Below, piece after piece: positions 7,192 to 14,151 of a stretch of DNA of 64,000 nucleotides; position 1 is the stretch's first letter, and every line of letters starts with the position of its first letter. The notes beneath the pieces were generated by a model. It made no database searches, was not told the DNA's origin, and worked only from the letters and a program-made list of their open reading frames with translations. The position numbers were made by a program, and so were the translations under genes. The DNA is from Streptomyces sp. NRRL B-3428 (GTDB lineage Bacteria > Actinomycetota > Actinomycetes > Streptomycetales > Streptomycetaceae), in NCBI GenBank assembly GCA_000721375.1, contig JOGW01000012.1, positions 310,001 through 374,000 of the forward strand, given 5' to 3'.

Positions 7192-8241
7192 TCAGGCCAG
7201 CAGCTCCCGGATCTCCCGGGCAGCGTCGCGCGCCGAGCGACCCACGCCGATGAGCGTGGCGGACGCCGGGCCGGTCCAGTCGCCGTAACCGAGCAGGTGC
7301 AGACGGGATTCGCCGAGAGCGCGGGTGCCCTCGGTGGCGATGTGGCCTCGCGTCCCGCGCAGGCGGAGCGGCGCAAGGTGGGAGAGCGCCGGGCGGAAGC
7401 CCGTGCACCAGATGATCGAATCGGCTGGGGCACGGGTGCCGTCGGGCCACTGGATCCCGTCCGGCACAAGGCGATGGAACATCGGGGATGCCTGCAGCAG
7501 GCCGCGGTCGCGGGCCTCACGCACGGGAGGCACGGCGACGATGTCGCCGAGGGAGGCGACGCCACGCGCATCCGAGCGCCCTTCCTCCAGGGCCCGGCGT
7601 CGTGCGGTAGCGGCGTCGAAGAGTGCACGGCCGTCGATGTCGTCAGCCAGGAAGCGGGGTGGGCGCTGGGTGACCCAGGTCAGTTCGGTGTCGTACGCGA
7701 GGTCGGCGGCGATCTGGGCGCCGGAGTTGCCGCCGCCGACCACCACGACGCGCTGCCCGGCGAAGTCGCGCGGACTGCGGTAATCCGCGGTGTGCAGTTG
7801 CCGGCCATCGAACCGGCCGGGAATCGCGGGCAGGAAGGGCCGCCACCAAGTGCCCGTGGCGCTGATCACTGCGCGCGCCCTCCAGCCGCCGGAGCCGGTC
7901 TCGACGTGCAGGCGAGCGCCGTCGCGGTGAACTCCGCTGACGCGTACGGGGCGTTGAACGGGCAGCTCGTAGCGCTTCTCGTACTCACTCAGATACGTCA
8001 CCACATGCGCCGCATCCGGATAGACCTCTCCCGCCTGGGCCGGCATGAGCCACCCCGGCAGCGAGGAATAGGAGGCCGGGGAGAACAGGTGCAGCGAGTC
8101 CCAGGTGTGCTGCCAGGCTCCGCCCGGCGTGGGCTGGGCGTCGAGGATGACGAAGTCCACGCCGAGGCGGCGCAGGTGGTAACCGGCGGCGAGCCCGGCC
8201 TGGCCGCCGCCGATCACCACCACATCCGCGTACGAGGTCAC
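7192..8241 (-). CDS. arsO: ArsO-like flavin-dependent monooxygenase
   Basis: A 349-residue flavoprotein with an FAD motif GGGQAGLAAGYHL near residues 10-22 and a second NADPH-binding motif VVVGGGNSGAQIAADL mid-protein, the pattern of small flavin-containing monooxygenases. It matches in size and context ArsO, a putative flavin-binding monooxygenase found in the arsRBOCT cluster of a Streptomyces linear plasmid. Its GTG overlaps the acr3 stop (GTGA), so translation is coupled. Its exact reaction is unsettled even in the known clusters; arsenic redox chemistry is assumed. The symbol rests on family likeness and position. Confidence 0.82.
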   Translation of the reverse strand: MTSYADVVVIGGGQAGLAAGYHLRRLGVDFVILDAQPTPGGAWQHTWDSLHLFSPASYSSLPGWLMPAQAGEVYPDAAHVVTYLSEYEKRYELPVQRPVRVSGVHRDGARLHVETGSGGWRARAVISATGTWWRPFLPAIPGRFDGRQLHTADYRSPRDFAGQRVVVVGGGNSGAQIAADLAYDTELTWVTQRPPRFLADDIDGRALFDAATARRRALEEGRSDARGVASLGDIVAVPPVREARDRGLLQASPMFHRLVPDGIQWPDGTRAPADSIIWCTGFRPALSHLAPLRLRGTRGHIATEGTRALGESRLHLLGYGDWTGPASATLIGVGRSARDAAREIRELLA

Positions 8242-9326
8242 TGAACGGCCGCGAACTTCTTGCGCCAGGCCAACGACACGTACACCAGGGCCACCAGGAC
8301 CGGCACCTCGATGAGGGGTCCGACGACACCGGACAGGGCCTGCCCCGACGTGACACCGAAGGTGGCGATGGCGACCGCGATGGCGAGCTCGAAGTTGTTG
8401 CCGGCCGCGGTGAACGCGAGGGTGGTGGTGCGCTCGTAGTTCAGGCCGATCGCCTTGCCGAGCAGGAAGGTGCCGAACCACATCACCGCGAAGTAGACGA
8501 GCAGCGGCAGCGCGATCCGGATGACGTCGACCGGCTGCGAGGTGATCGTCCTGCCCTGCAGGGCGAAGAGGATGACGATCGTGAAGAGCAGGCCGTAGAG
8601 CGCCCAAGGGCCGATCTTCGGCAGGAACTTGGACTCGTACACCTCACGGCCCATCTTCTTCTCGCCGATCCGGCGGGTCAGGAAACCGGCGAGCAGCGGG
8701 ACGCCGAGGAAGACGACCACGTTCAGCGCGATCTTCCACATCGAGATGTCCAGTGACTCCCCCTCGCCCAGACCCAGCCGGCCCGGCAGGATGTCGAGGT
8801 AGAACCAGCCGAGCAGGCCGAACGCCAGTACCTGGAACACCGAGTTCAGCGCCACGAGCACCGCGGCGGCTTCGCGGTCGCCGCGAGCGAGATCGTTCCA
8901 GATGATGACCATCGCGATACAGCGGGCGAGCCCGACGATGATCAAACCCGTGCGGTACTCGGGGAGATCGGCCAGGAAGATCCACGCGAGGGCGAACATC
9001 ACCGCCGGACCGAGCACCCAGTTGATCACCAGCGACGACACCATCAGCTTGCGGTCACCGGTCACGGCGTCGAGCTTGTCGTAGCGGACCTTCGCCAGCA
9101 CCGGATACATCATGATCAGCAGGCCGACCGCGATGGGCAACGAGATGCCGCCGATCTCGACCTTCGCCAGAGCGTCGTTCAGGCCGGGGATGAGCCGGCC
9201 GAGCCCCAGGCCGAGACCCATGGCGAGCAGGATCCATACGGCGAGAAAGCGGTCGAGCGTCGACAGCTTCGCGACGACGGACACCTCCTGCGAGGTGTCC
9301 GTCGCGGTGGCCTCTATGCGGGTCAC
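8238..9326 (-). CDS. acr3: Acr3-family arsenite efflux permease
   Basis: A 362-residue membrane protein with about ten hydrophobic segments, matching the Acr3 branch of the bile/arsenite/riboflavin transporter superfamily. Diagnostic pieces are LARCIAMVIIWNDLARGD, with the essential membrane cysteine at residue 136, ALNSVFQVLAFGLLGWFYL, and TAAGNNFELAIAVAIATFG near the C-terminus. It exports As(III) across the plasma membrane. The GTG start shares its first base with the last base of the arsR TAG stop, and the 3' end overlaps arsO by four bases, so arsR-acr3-arsO is one tightly coupled operon. It is probably repressed by the upstream ArsR without arsenite. Confidence 0.95.
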   Translation of the reverse strand: MTRIEATATDTSQEVSVVAKLSTLDRFLAVWILLAMGLGLGLGRLIPGLNDALAKVEIGGISLPIAVGLLIMMYPVLAKVRYDKLDAVTGDRKLMVSSLVINWVLGPAVMFALAWIFLADLPEYRTGLIIVGLARCIAMVIIWNDLARGDREAAAVLVALNSVFQVLAFGLLGWFYLDILPGRLGLGEGESLDISMWKIALNVVVFLGVPLLAGFLTRRIGEKKMGREVYESKFLPKIGPWALYGLLFTIVILFALQGRTITSQPVDVIRIALPLLVYFAVMWFGTFLLGKAIGLNYERTTTLAFTAAGNNFELAIAVAIATFGVTSGQALSGVVGPLIEVPVLVALVYVSLAWRKKFAAVQ

Positions 9327-9631
9327 TAACAGGCTCTCTTCTTGTCGGCAGTGTTGCGAGCGGACTCGGCCAGGTCGGCGAACTGGCCGGCGAGCGTGGC
9401 GATGACGTCCGGCTTGAGGCGGTAGTAGGTGAACCGGCCGCACGGCTCGGTCTCCACCACCCCTGCTTCACGCAGCACTCTCAAGTGGTTGGAGAGGTTG
9501 GTCTGGCGGGCGCCGGTCTCCTCCACGAGATGGGTGGTGCACAGCGTCTCGCGGGCGAGCAGGGTCACGATCTGCAGCCTGAGCGGGTCGGCGAGGACTC
9601 GAATCAGGTCAGCGTCGACTGACGTCATCAT
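9326..9631 (-). CDS. arsR: ArsR-family repressor of the acr3 operon (module B)
   Basis: A 101-residue winged-helix regulator that begins the leftward arsR-acr3-arsO operon. The recognition helix region is TGARQTNLSNHLRVLREAGVV. Cysteines occur in ETLCTTHLV (residue 31), in TEPCGRF, and at the C-terminal end (RAC). These positions differ from the Cys pair of the module A repressor and recall CmtR-like actinobacterial sensors, so the binding site may have a different geometry. ATG 9631 is followed immediately by a second ATG at 9628. A 9-bp inverted repeat just upstream is the likely operator, shared with the divergent arsC-arsT genes. Confidence 0.92.
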   Translation of the reverse strand: MMTSVDADLIRVLADPLRLQIVTLLARETLCTTHLVEETGARQTNLSNHLRVLREAGVVETEPCGRFTYYRLKPDVIATLAGQFADLAESARNTADKKRAC

Positions 9632-9648
9632 GGACTGATATTCTCACA

Positions 9649-9671
9649 TCAGTGGTGGCTGACACCACTGA
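9649..9671. promoter_or_regulatory. Inverted-repeat operator between arsR-acr3-arsO and arsC-arsT
   Basis: The perfect arms tcagtggtg (9649-9657) and caccactga (9663-9671) are separated by five bases. The site sits 18 bases upstream of the arsR start and 93 bases upstream of arsC, so a bound ArsR dimer could control both divergent units. Its sequence is unlike the 34-bp site of modules A and C, so module B probably answers to its own regulator. Confidence 0.65.
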
Positions 9672-9763
9672 GCGCTGATGCGACCCGCGCAGGCGGGAAC
9701 ACCAAGGTGCACCCGCATACGTCGCGAGACCCGCGAGAACCCGTGAGACAAGAGAGATCTCCG

Positions 9764-10177
9764 ATGCCCGAGAAGCCCTCCGTCCTGTTCGTCTGCGTCC
9801 ACAACGCCGGACGCTCCCAGATGGCCGCCGCGTGGCTGACCCACCTGGCGGGCGACCGCGTCGAGGTCCGCTCGGCGGGTTCCGCTCCCGGCGAGGCGGT
9901 GAACCCGGCCGCGGTCGAGGCGATGGCCGAGGTCGGGATCGACATCTCCGCCGAGGTGCCGAAGATCCTCACGGTCGACGCCGTACGCGAGTCCGATGTC
10001 TGCATCACCATGGGCTGCGGCGACACCTGCCCGGTCTTTCCCGGCAAGCGCTACCTCGACTGGAAGCTGGAGGACCCGGCCGGCCAGGGAGTCGAAGCCG
10101 TCCGTCCGATCCGCGACGAGATCAAGGTCCTGGTCGAGGGCCTGATCACCGAGATCGCCCCGGAGGCGAAGGCATGA
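9764..10177 (+). CDS. arsC: Arsenate reductase, low-molecular-weight phosphatase type
   Basis: A 137-residue enzyme that reduces arsenate to arsenite for Acr3 export. The phosphatase-type active-site loop is CVHNAGRS, with Cys11 as nucleophile and Arg17-Ser18. The resolving cysteines of the thioredoxin-coupled class are visible at Cys80, Cys85 and Cys89 (CITMGCGDTC). The start at 9764 is preferred over the longer frame from 9707 because family members begin just before the active-site loop and an AGAGAG-like ribosome site precedes it. It overlaps arsT by four bases (ATGA), pairing the reductase with a probable electron donor. Confidence 0.95.
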   Translation: MPEKPSVLFVCVHNAGRSQMAAAWLTHLAGDRVEVRSAGSAPGEAVNPAAVEAMAEVGIDISAEVPKILTVDAVRESDVCITMGCGDTCPVFPGKRYLDWKLEDPAGQGVEAVRPIRDEIKVLVEGLITEIAPEAKA

Positions 10178-11175
10178 GCAGCGAGATACGCGAGTCCGCC
10201 GATGTACGCGACGTCGTCATCATCGGCTCGGGCCCGGCGGGCTACACCGCCGCTCTCTACGCCGCCCGAGCCCAGCTGGGGCCGCTCCTCTTCGGCAGCT
10301 CGATCTTCGTCGGCGGCTCGCTGACCACCACCACCGAGGTGGAGAACTTTCCCGGCTTCCCCGAGGGCGTCGACGGCCCCGACCTGATGCTCAACATGCG
10401 GGCCCAGGCGGAGAAGTTCGGCGCCGAGATGGTCGACGACGACATCGTCGAAGTCGACCTCGCCGGCGACATCAAGCTGCTCACCGATTCCGCGGGCACC
10501 GTCCACCGCGCGAAGACCGTGATCATCGCGACCGGGTCCGGCTACCGCAAGCTCGGCCTGCCGCGCGAGGAGGAGCTCTCCGGGCGCGGCGTGTCCTGGT
10601 GCGCGACCTGCGACGGCTTCTTCTTCAAGGGCCGCGACATCGCCGTGGTCGGCGGTGGTGACACCGCCATGGAGGAGGCCACCTTCCTCACCCGCTTCGC
10701 CCGCTCGGTGACCGTGATCCATCGCCGCGACACCCTGCGTGCCTCGAAGGTCATGCAGAACCGTGCGCTCGCCGACGGCAAGATCTCCTTCGCGTACGAG
10801 AGTGAGATCGCGGAGATCAAGGAGGCGAACGGCATGCTCGCCGGAGTCGTCCTGCGCGACACCGCCACCGGCCAGACGCGCGACCTTGACGTCACGGGCC
10901 TGTTCATCGCCATCGGACACGACCCGCGCACCGAACTCTTCGCAGGTCAGCTCGACTTGGACGGCGAGGGCTATCTGAAGGTCGCCTCGCCCTCGACCCG
11001 TACGAACATCCCGGGCGTCTTCGCCGCGGGAGACGTCGTCGACCACACGTACCGCCAGGCGATCACTGCCGCAGGCAGCGGCTGCCAGGCCGCCATCGAC
11101 GCCGAGCGTTACCTCGCCGCGCTGGCGGATGAACAGGGTGCGGGCGAACAGGAGATGGCTCCGGCCGCCCTCTGA
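10174..11175 (+). CDS. arsT: Thioredoxin reductase-like flavoprotein (ArsT)
   Basis: A 333-residue protein of the low-molecular-weight thioredoxin reductase family. It has the FAD motif GSGPAGYTAALYAARA (residues 18-33), the redox-active disulfide CATC at 143-146, the NADPH motif VVGGGDTAMEEATF and the C-terminal FAAGDVVDHTYRQAITAAGSG region. The ATG lies within the last codons of arsC, so the two are co-translated. In this context it probably keeps the thiol donor for ArsC reduced, as proposed for ArsT of the known Streptomyces ars cluster. It differs from a housekeeping trxB mainly by position; no thioredoxin gene is adjacent, so its partner thioredoxin must be elsewhere, for example the one at 21006. 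Confidence 0.9.
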   Translation: MSSEIRESADVRDVVIIGSGPAGYTAALYAARAQLGPLLFGSSIFVGGSLTTTTEVENFPGFPEGVDGPDLMLNMRAQAEKFGAEMVDDDIVEVDLAGDIKLLTDSAGTVHRAKTVIIATGSGYRKLGLPREEELSGRGVSWCATCDGFFFKGRDIAVVGGGDTAMEEATFLTRFARSVTVIHRRDTLRASKVMQNRALADGKISFAYESEIAEIKEANGMLAGVVLRDTATGQTRDLDVTGLFIAIGHDPRTELFAGQLDLDGEGYLKVASPSTRTNIPGVFAAGDVVDHTYRQAITAAGSGCQAAIDAERYLAALADEQGAGEQEMAPAAL

Positions 11176-11235
11176 TCGGGCTGCCGAACAGGCACTACCG
11201 CCTCTTACATCTCGCGCAACAGCGGCGCCCCAGAC

Positions 11236-11263
11236 GGCGGGCCGGGTCGATCCCGAGCCCGCC
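11236..11263. terminator. Weak hairpin between arsT and the convergent methyltransferase gene
   Basis: A 7-bp stem (ggcgggc/gcccgcc) with a 14-base loop lies in the convergent gap. No T-run follows. It could act as a bidirectional terminator, but the long loop makes this weak. Confidence 0.3.
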
Positions 11264-11290
11264 AAAGGATCGGCCCCGAGACAGCTTCGG

Positions 11291-11932
11291 TCAGGCAGCG
11301 GGCCCGGAGTCCTTGATCGCGGCGAGACGCTCGATCATGCCGAGGCTGTAGCGGTCGCGGCGGGTGATGGTGAATCCGCTCTGGCGCACCAGGTGCAGGG
11401 GCCGCCGGAGTTGGTGATCGCCGAACCGCTTGACCAGGAGGGGGTCGAGAAGCCGCTGCCCCATCCGGACAGCGAAATTGCTGCTGATCACGTGGTCGAG
11501 GATCAACAGGGTTCCACCGGGCTTGAGGACGCGGTGCATCTCGGCGACCGCGGCCCTGTCGTCGGGAATGCAGCACAGAGCAAGTGCGCAGACCAAGGTG
11601 TCGAACGAAGCGTCAGGGAAAGGGAGTTCGGTCGCCGATGCCTCGGTGAAGGTGATCGGCAGTCCGAGCTCGTCCGCCCGCCCGCGGGCGCGCTCCAGCA
11701 TGTCGGGCGACAGGTCCACGGCGGTCAGATCCGTGCCCTTGGGGTAGTGGCGCAGATTGAGCCCGGTGCCGACGGCGACTTCCAGCACTCGGCCATGAGC
11801 CTGCGAGCAGGCCCAGCGGCGACCATCACGGATCATGTGCCGGTCGTAGTGGCGCATCCAGCCGTCGTATTGGGGTGCGTCGCGTTGCCAGATCGCGCGG
11901 GTCCGTGCGTCTTGCGCTTCCTGTTGCGCCAT
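11291..11932 (-). CDS. Class I SAM-dependent methyltransferase (UbiE/phospholipid-type)
   Basis: A 213-residue Rossmann-fold methyltransferase. Motif I is VLEVAVGTGLNLRHYP, with the acidic motif II at TAVDLSPDM and the post-motif LPFPDASFDTLVCALALCCIPDD. HRVLKPGGTLLILDHV is the typical motif III segment of UbiE-like enzymes. The start at 11932 has AGGGGAC upstream. It lies downstream of arsM on the same strand after a 214-base gap and converges with arsT. Small methyltransferases of this kind act on phospholipids, quinones or other small molecules. It lacks the conserved ArsM cysteine set, so a second arsenic methyltransferase is unlikely, though its position suggests an accessory role in the island. 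Confidence 0.75.
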   Translation of the reverse strand: MAQQEAQDARTRAIWQRDAPQYDGWMRHYDRHMIRDGRRWACSQAHGRVLEVAVGTGLNLRHYPKGTDLTAVDLSPDMLERARGRADELGLPITFTEASATELPFPDASFDTLVCALALCCIPDDRAAVAEMHRVLKPGGTLLILDHVISSNFAVRMGQRLLDPLLVKRFGDHQLRRPLHLVRQSGFTITRRDRYSLGMIERLAAIKDSGPAA

Positions 11933-12076
11933 GGCCGTCCCCTGTTCGCCGTGGACTCGTAGCGTCAGCATGCCGCTCGGGCGACATGGAGGCGACCACT
12001 CCGTCCCGAGGCTGTACGGAGGACCGGTTCAGCAGGCGCATCCGGTTCGGCTGCCGCAGACATCCGCTTCCGCGGC

Positions 12077-12100
12077 GGCGGCCAGACCTGACCGGCCGCC
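12077..12100. terminator. Possible terminator after arsM
   Basis: A 7-bp stem (ggcggcc/ggccgcc) with a 10-base loop lies about 50 bases beyond the arsM stop in the gap before the downstream methyltransferase gene. It is GC-rich with no T-run. It may end or attenuate arsM transcription, but the evidence is thin. Confidence 0.3.
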
Positions 12101-12146
12101 ACCGTTCACGACAACGTCATTGCACTGGGGGCCTTTTGGGGCCTGG

Positions 12147-12998
12147 TCAGCTACAACAAGAGGACCCTTGAGCCCGGGCGACTTCCACGACCGGAAGCCC
12201 TGCGGCCGCCTGCGGCTTCACGGCGGACTCCGGCTTCGCGGCGGACTGCGGCTTCGCGGCACGCACGATCGCCGAGTGCATGCCGTCGGCGACCTGGTGG
12301 GTCGGTGTGAGGGTGATGTCGATGAAGCCCGCGGCCGCAAGCCCCTCGCGGTACTCGGCGAAGGACAGCGCCCCGGCGATGCAACCCACGTAGTCCCCGC
12401 GCTCGGCCCGCCGCTCCTGCGTGAGTTCGTCGTCCGCCACCACGTCGGAGATACCGATCCGACCGCCCGGCGTCAGGACCCGGAACATCTCGGCGAAGAC
12501 AGCAGGCTTGTCCACCGACAGGTTGATCACGCAGTTCGAGATGACGACATCGATGGTCTGCGCGGGCAGAGGCACGGCTTCGATGTCGCCCTTGAGGAAC
12601 TCGACGTTGGTGACGCCCGCCTTCTCCTTGTTGGCCAGCGCGAGTGCGAGCATCTCCTCGGTCATGTCCAGGCCGTACGCCTTGCCGCTCTCCCCGACCC
12701 GGCGAGCGGAGAGCAGGACGTCGATGCCGCCGCCGGAGCCGAGGTCCAGGACTCGCTCACCCTCACGGAGTTCGGCGACGGCGAGGGGGTTGCCGCAGCC
12801 AAGGGAGGCGGCGACGGCCTCGGCAGGAAGAGCGTCCCGGTCATCGGCCCCGTACAGCCCGGAGCCGAAGTTCGCATCGACCTCGACCGCTCCGGAGCCG
12901 CAACAGGCGACCCCGCCCTCCGTGACTTTCAGCGCGGCCGCGGCATAGCCGGCCCGGACGGTCTCCCGAAGATCAGTGGCCTGTTCGATCGACGCCAT
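12147..12998 (-). CDS. arsM: Arsenite S-adenosylmethyltransferase
   Basis: A 283-residue enzyme that methylates As(III) using SAM, giving methylated and volatile arsenicals. It shows the full ArsM signature: motif I VLDLGSGGGIDVLLSA, and conserved cysteines at 68 (LGCGNP), 156 (SNCVINL) and 206 (YVGCIAGAL), which correspond to the three arsenic-binding cysteines of characterised ArsM. An additional Cys32-Cys33 pair precedes the fold, and the C-terminus has a low-complexity Lys-Pro-Ala repeat ending in SSCCS. The ATG at 12998 has a GGGAGG ribosome site; upstream in-frame Met codons lie in the operator region. It is divergent from arsR-arsN1 across the conserved 34-bp site. Confidence 0.95.
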   Translation of the reverse strand: MASIEQATDLRETVRAGYAAAALKVTEGGVACCGSGAVEVDANFGSGLYGADDRDALPAEAVAASLGCGNPLAVAELREGERVLDLGSGGGIDVLLSARRVGESGKAYGLDMTEEMLALALANKEKAGVTNVEFLKGDIEAVPLPAQTIDVVISNCVINLSVDKPAVFAEMFRVLTPGGRIGISDVVADDELTQERRAERGDYVGCIAGALSFAEYREGLAAAGFIDITLTPTHQVADGMHSAIVRAAKPQSAAKPESAVKPQAAAGLPVVEVARAQGSSCCS

Positions 12999-13051
12999 GA
13001 CGCCTCCCAGCTGTTTCGATGCATGTGGATACAGGCCACACTGCACCCTGG

Positions 13052-13085
13052 ATCGACATTCGTCAACATAGAGGCACGTCGAATC
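13052..13085. promoter_or_regulatory. ArsR operator-like 34-bp site, copy 2
   Basis: The site matches 6144-6177 at 28 of 34 positions in the same orientation, including the blocks gtcaacataga and gtcgaatc. It lies 54 bases upstream of arsM and 89 bases upstream of the divergent arsR. The match between two divergent arsR promoters about 7 kb apart is the strongest sign that modules A and C share a regulator. Confidence 0.7.
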
Positions 13086-13131
13086 AGCACGGGTGCGAGG
13101 CGAAGAACTCCGAGGCTCGACACCGCACCAC

Positions 13132-13160
13132 TTCATCGATTATCGTCGATCATCGATGAA
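13132..13160. promoter_or_regulatory. Inverted-repeat operator at the arsR (module C) start
   Basis: The perfect 9-bp arms ttcatcgat (13132-13140) and atcgatgaa (13152-13160) are separated by 11 bases that include a further tcgtcgat. It ends 14 bases before the arsR ATG at 13174, partly in front of its ribosome-binding site. This is a position suited to autorepression. Confidence 0.6.
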
Positions 13161-13173
13161 TGAGGTGAGCGGA

Positions 13174-13530
13174 ATGCCGCAGAAGGCCACCGGACCAGCC
13201 GGCTCAGCAACGAAGCCCTCACCCCTGAGTGACGAGGACGCCCTCACGTACGCCTCTTGGTTCAAGGCGCTGGCCGACCCGACGCGCGTACGACTACTGC
13301 ACCTGCTGGCCTCCGAGCGCCGCGCCATGGCCGTCGGAGAGATCGTCGAGCGGCTGCCGGTCGGCCAGTCGACCGTGTCCCACCACCTGAAAGTCCTGGC
13401 CGACGTGCGCTTCGTACTCGCCGAACCGCGCGGCACGTCCACCCGCTATGCGGTCAACGAAGCTTGCCTGGAGTGCTTCCCTGCCGCCGTGCACGCGATC
13501 ATGGGACGGGACGGCAGAAATGACTCCTGA
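13174..13530 (+). CDS. arsR: ArsR-family repressor (module C)
   Basis: A 118-residue winged-helix regulator: recognition region LPVGQSTVSHHLKVLADVRFV, followed by the wing AEPRGTSTRYAVN. There is no ELCVCDL motif in the recognition segment; the only cysteines are in the C-terminal ACLECF (a Cys-x-x-Cys), so arsenic would be sensed at the C-terminus, unlike the regulators of modules A and B. Start 13174 is chosen because GAGGTGAG lies five to eight bases upstream; an in-frame ATG at 13156 would sit inside the operator palindrome. It overlaps the acetyltransferase gene by 11 bases and is divergent from arsM. Confidence 0.9.
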   Translation: MPQKATGPAGSATKPSPLSDEDALTYASWFKALADPTRVRLLHLLASERRAMAVGEIVERLPVGQSTVSHHLKVLADVRFVLAEPRGTSTRYAVNEACLECFPAAVHAIMGRDGRNDS

Positions 13531-14026
13531 GACACCACACATCACGTCCATGCTCGCGGCGCACGCGGAACAGGTGCTGGGTATCTACCAGTTGGGAATC
13601 GACGAGGGGAACGCGACTTTCGAGGCCACGGCTCCCTCCTGGTCCACTTTTGATGCCGCACGGCTCACGGACCACCGCTTCGTCGCCCTCGACGCGACAG
13701 ACGGCCGGGTCCACGGCTGGATCGCAGCGACGAAGGTCTCCGACCGTTGCGCATACGCCGGAGTCGTGGAGCACTCCGTCTACGTCCACCCCGCCGCACG
13801 CGGCCGAGGAGTCGCCCGCAGCCTCCTCGACACCTTGATCGACTCCACTGAAGCCGCCGGCCTCTGGACGATCCAGTCCGGCATCTTCCCCGAGAACACG
13901 GCCAGCATCGCCCTGCATCAACAGGCCGGCTTTCGCGCCATCGGCACCCGCGAGCGCATCGGTCGGCTCAACGGCGTCTGGCGTGATGTCCTGCTCGTCG
14001 AGCGACGCAGCACGCGGATCGGATGA
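13520..14026 (+). CDS. arsN1: GNAT acetyltransferase, ArsN1/phosphinothricin-acetyltransferase-like
   Basis: A 168-residue GNAT-fold N-acetyltransferase. The opening region IYQLGIDEGNATFEATAPSW and the centre YAGVVEHSVYVHPAARGRGVARSLLDTLI, with the acetyl-CoA loop RGRGVA, are typical of the phosphinothricin acetyltransferase (PAT/bar) branch. The end reads IALHQQAGFRAIGTRERIG followed by WRDVLLVER. Related proteins in ars operons, called ArsN1, acetylate the organoarsenical antibiotic arsinothricin, a mimic of glutamate like phosphinothricin. The start overlaps the arsR stop by 11 bases, so expression is tied to arsenic induction. Activity on phosphinothricin itself cannot be excluded from sequence alone. 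Confidence 0.8.
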   Translation: MTPETPHITSMLAAHAEQVLGIYQLGIDEGNATFEATAPSWSTFDAARLTDHRFVALDATDGRVHGWIAATKVSDRCAYAGVVEHSVYVHPAARGRGVARSLLDTLIDSTEAAGLWTIQSGIFPENTASIALHQQAGFRAIGTRERIGRLNGVWRDVLLVERRSTRIG

Positions 14027-14151
14027 CCGGATCCAGTCGCACCGGATGACGGACCACCACAGACTCGGACCGACCGAACCCCTGGAGAGGCCCATCGCGT
14101 GCGGTGAGGCTGAGGATGCGGCCACTGGATCCGGTCTCGACATCAGCCGGC

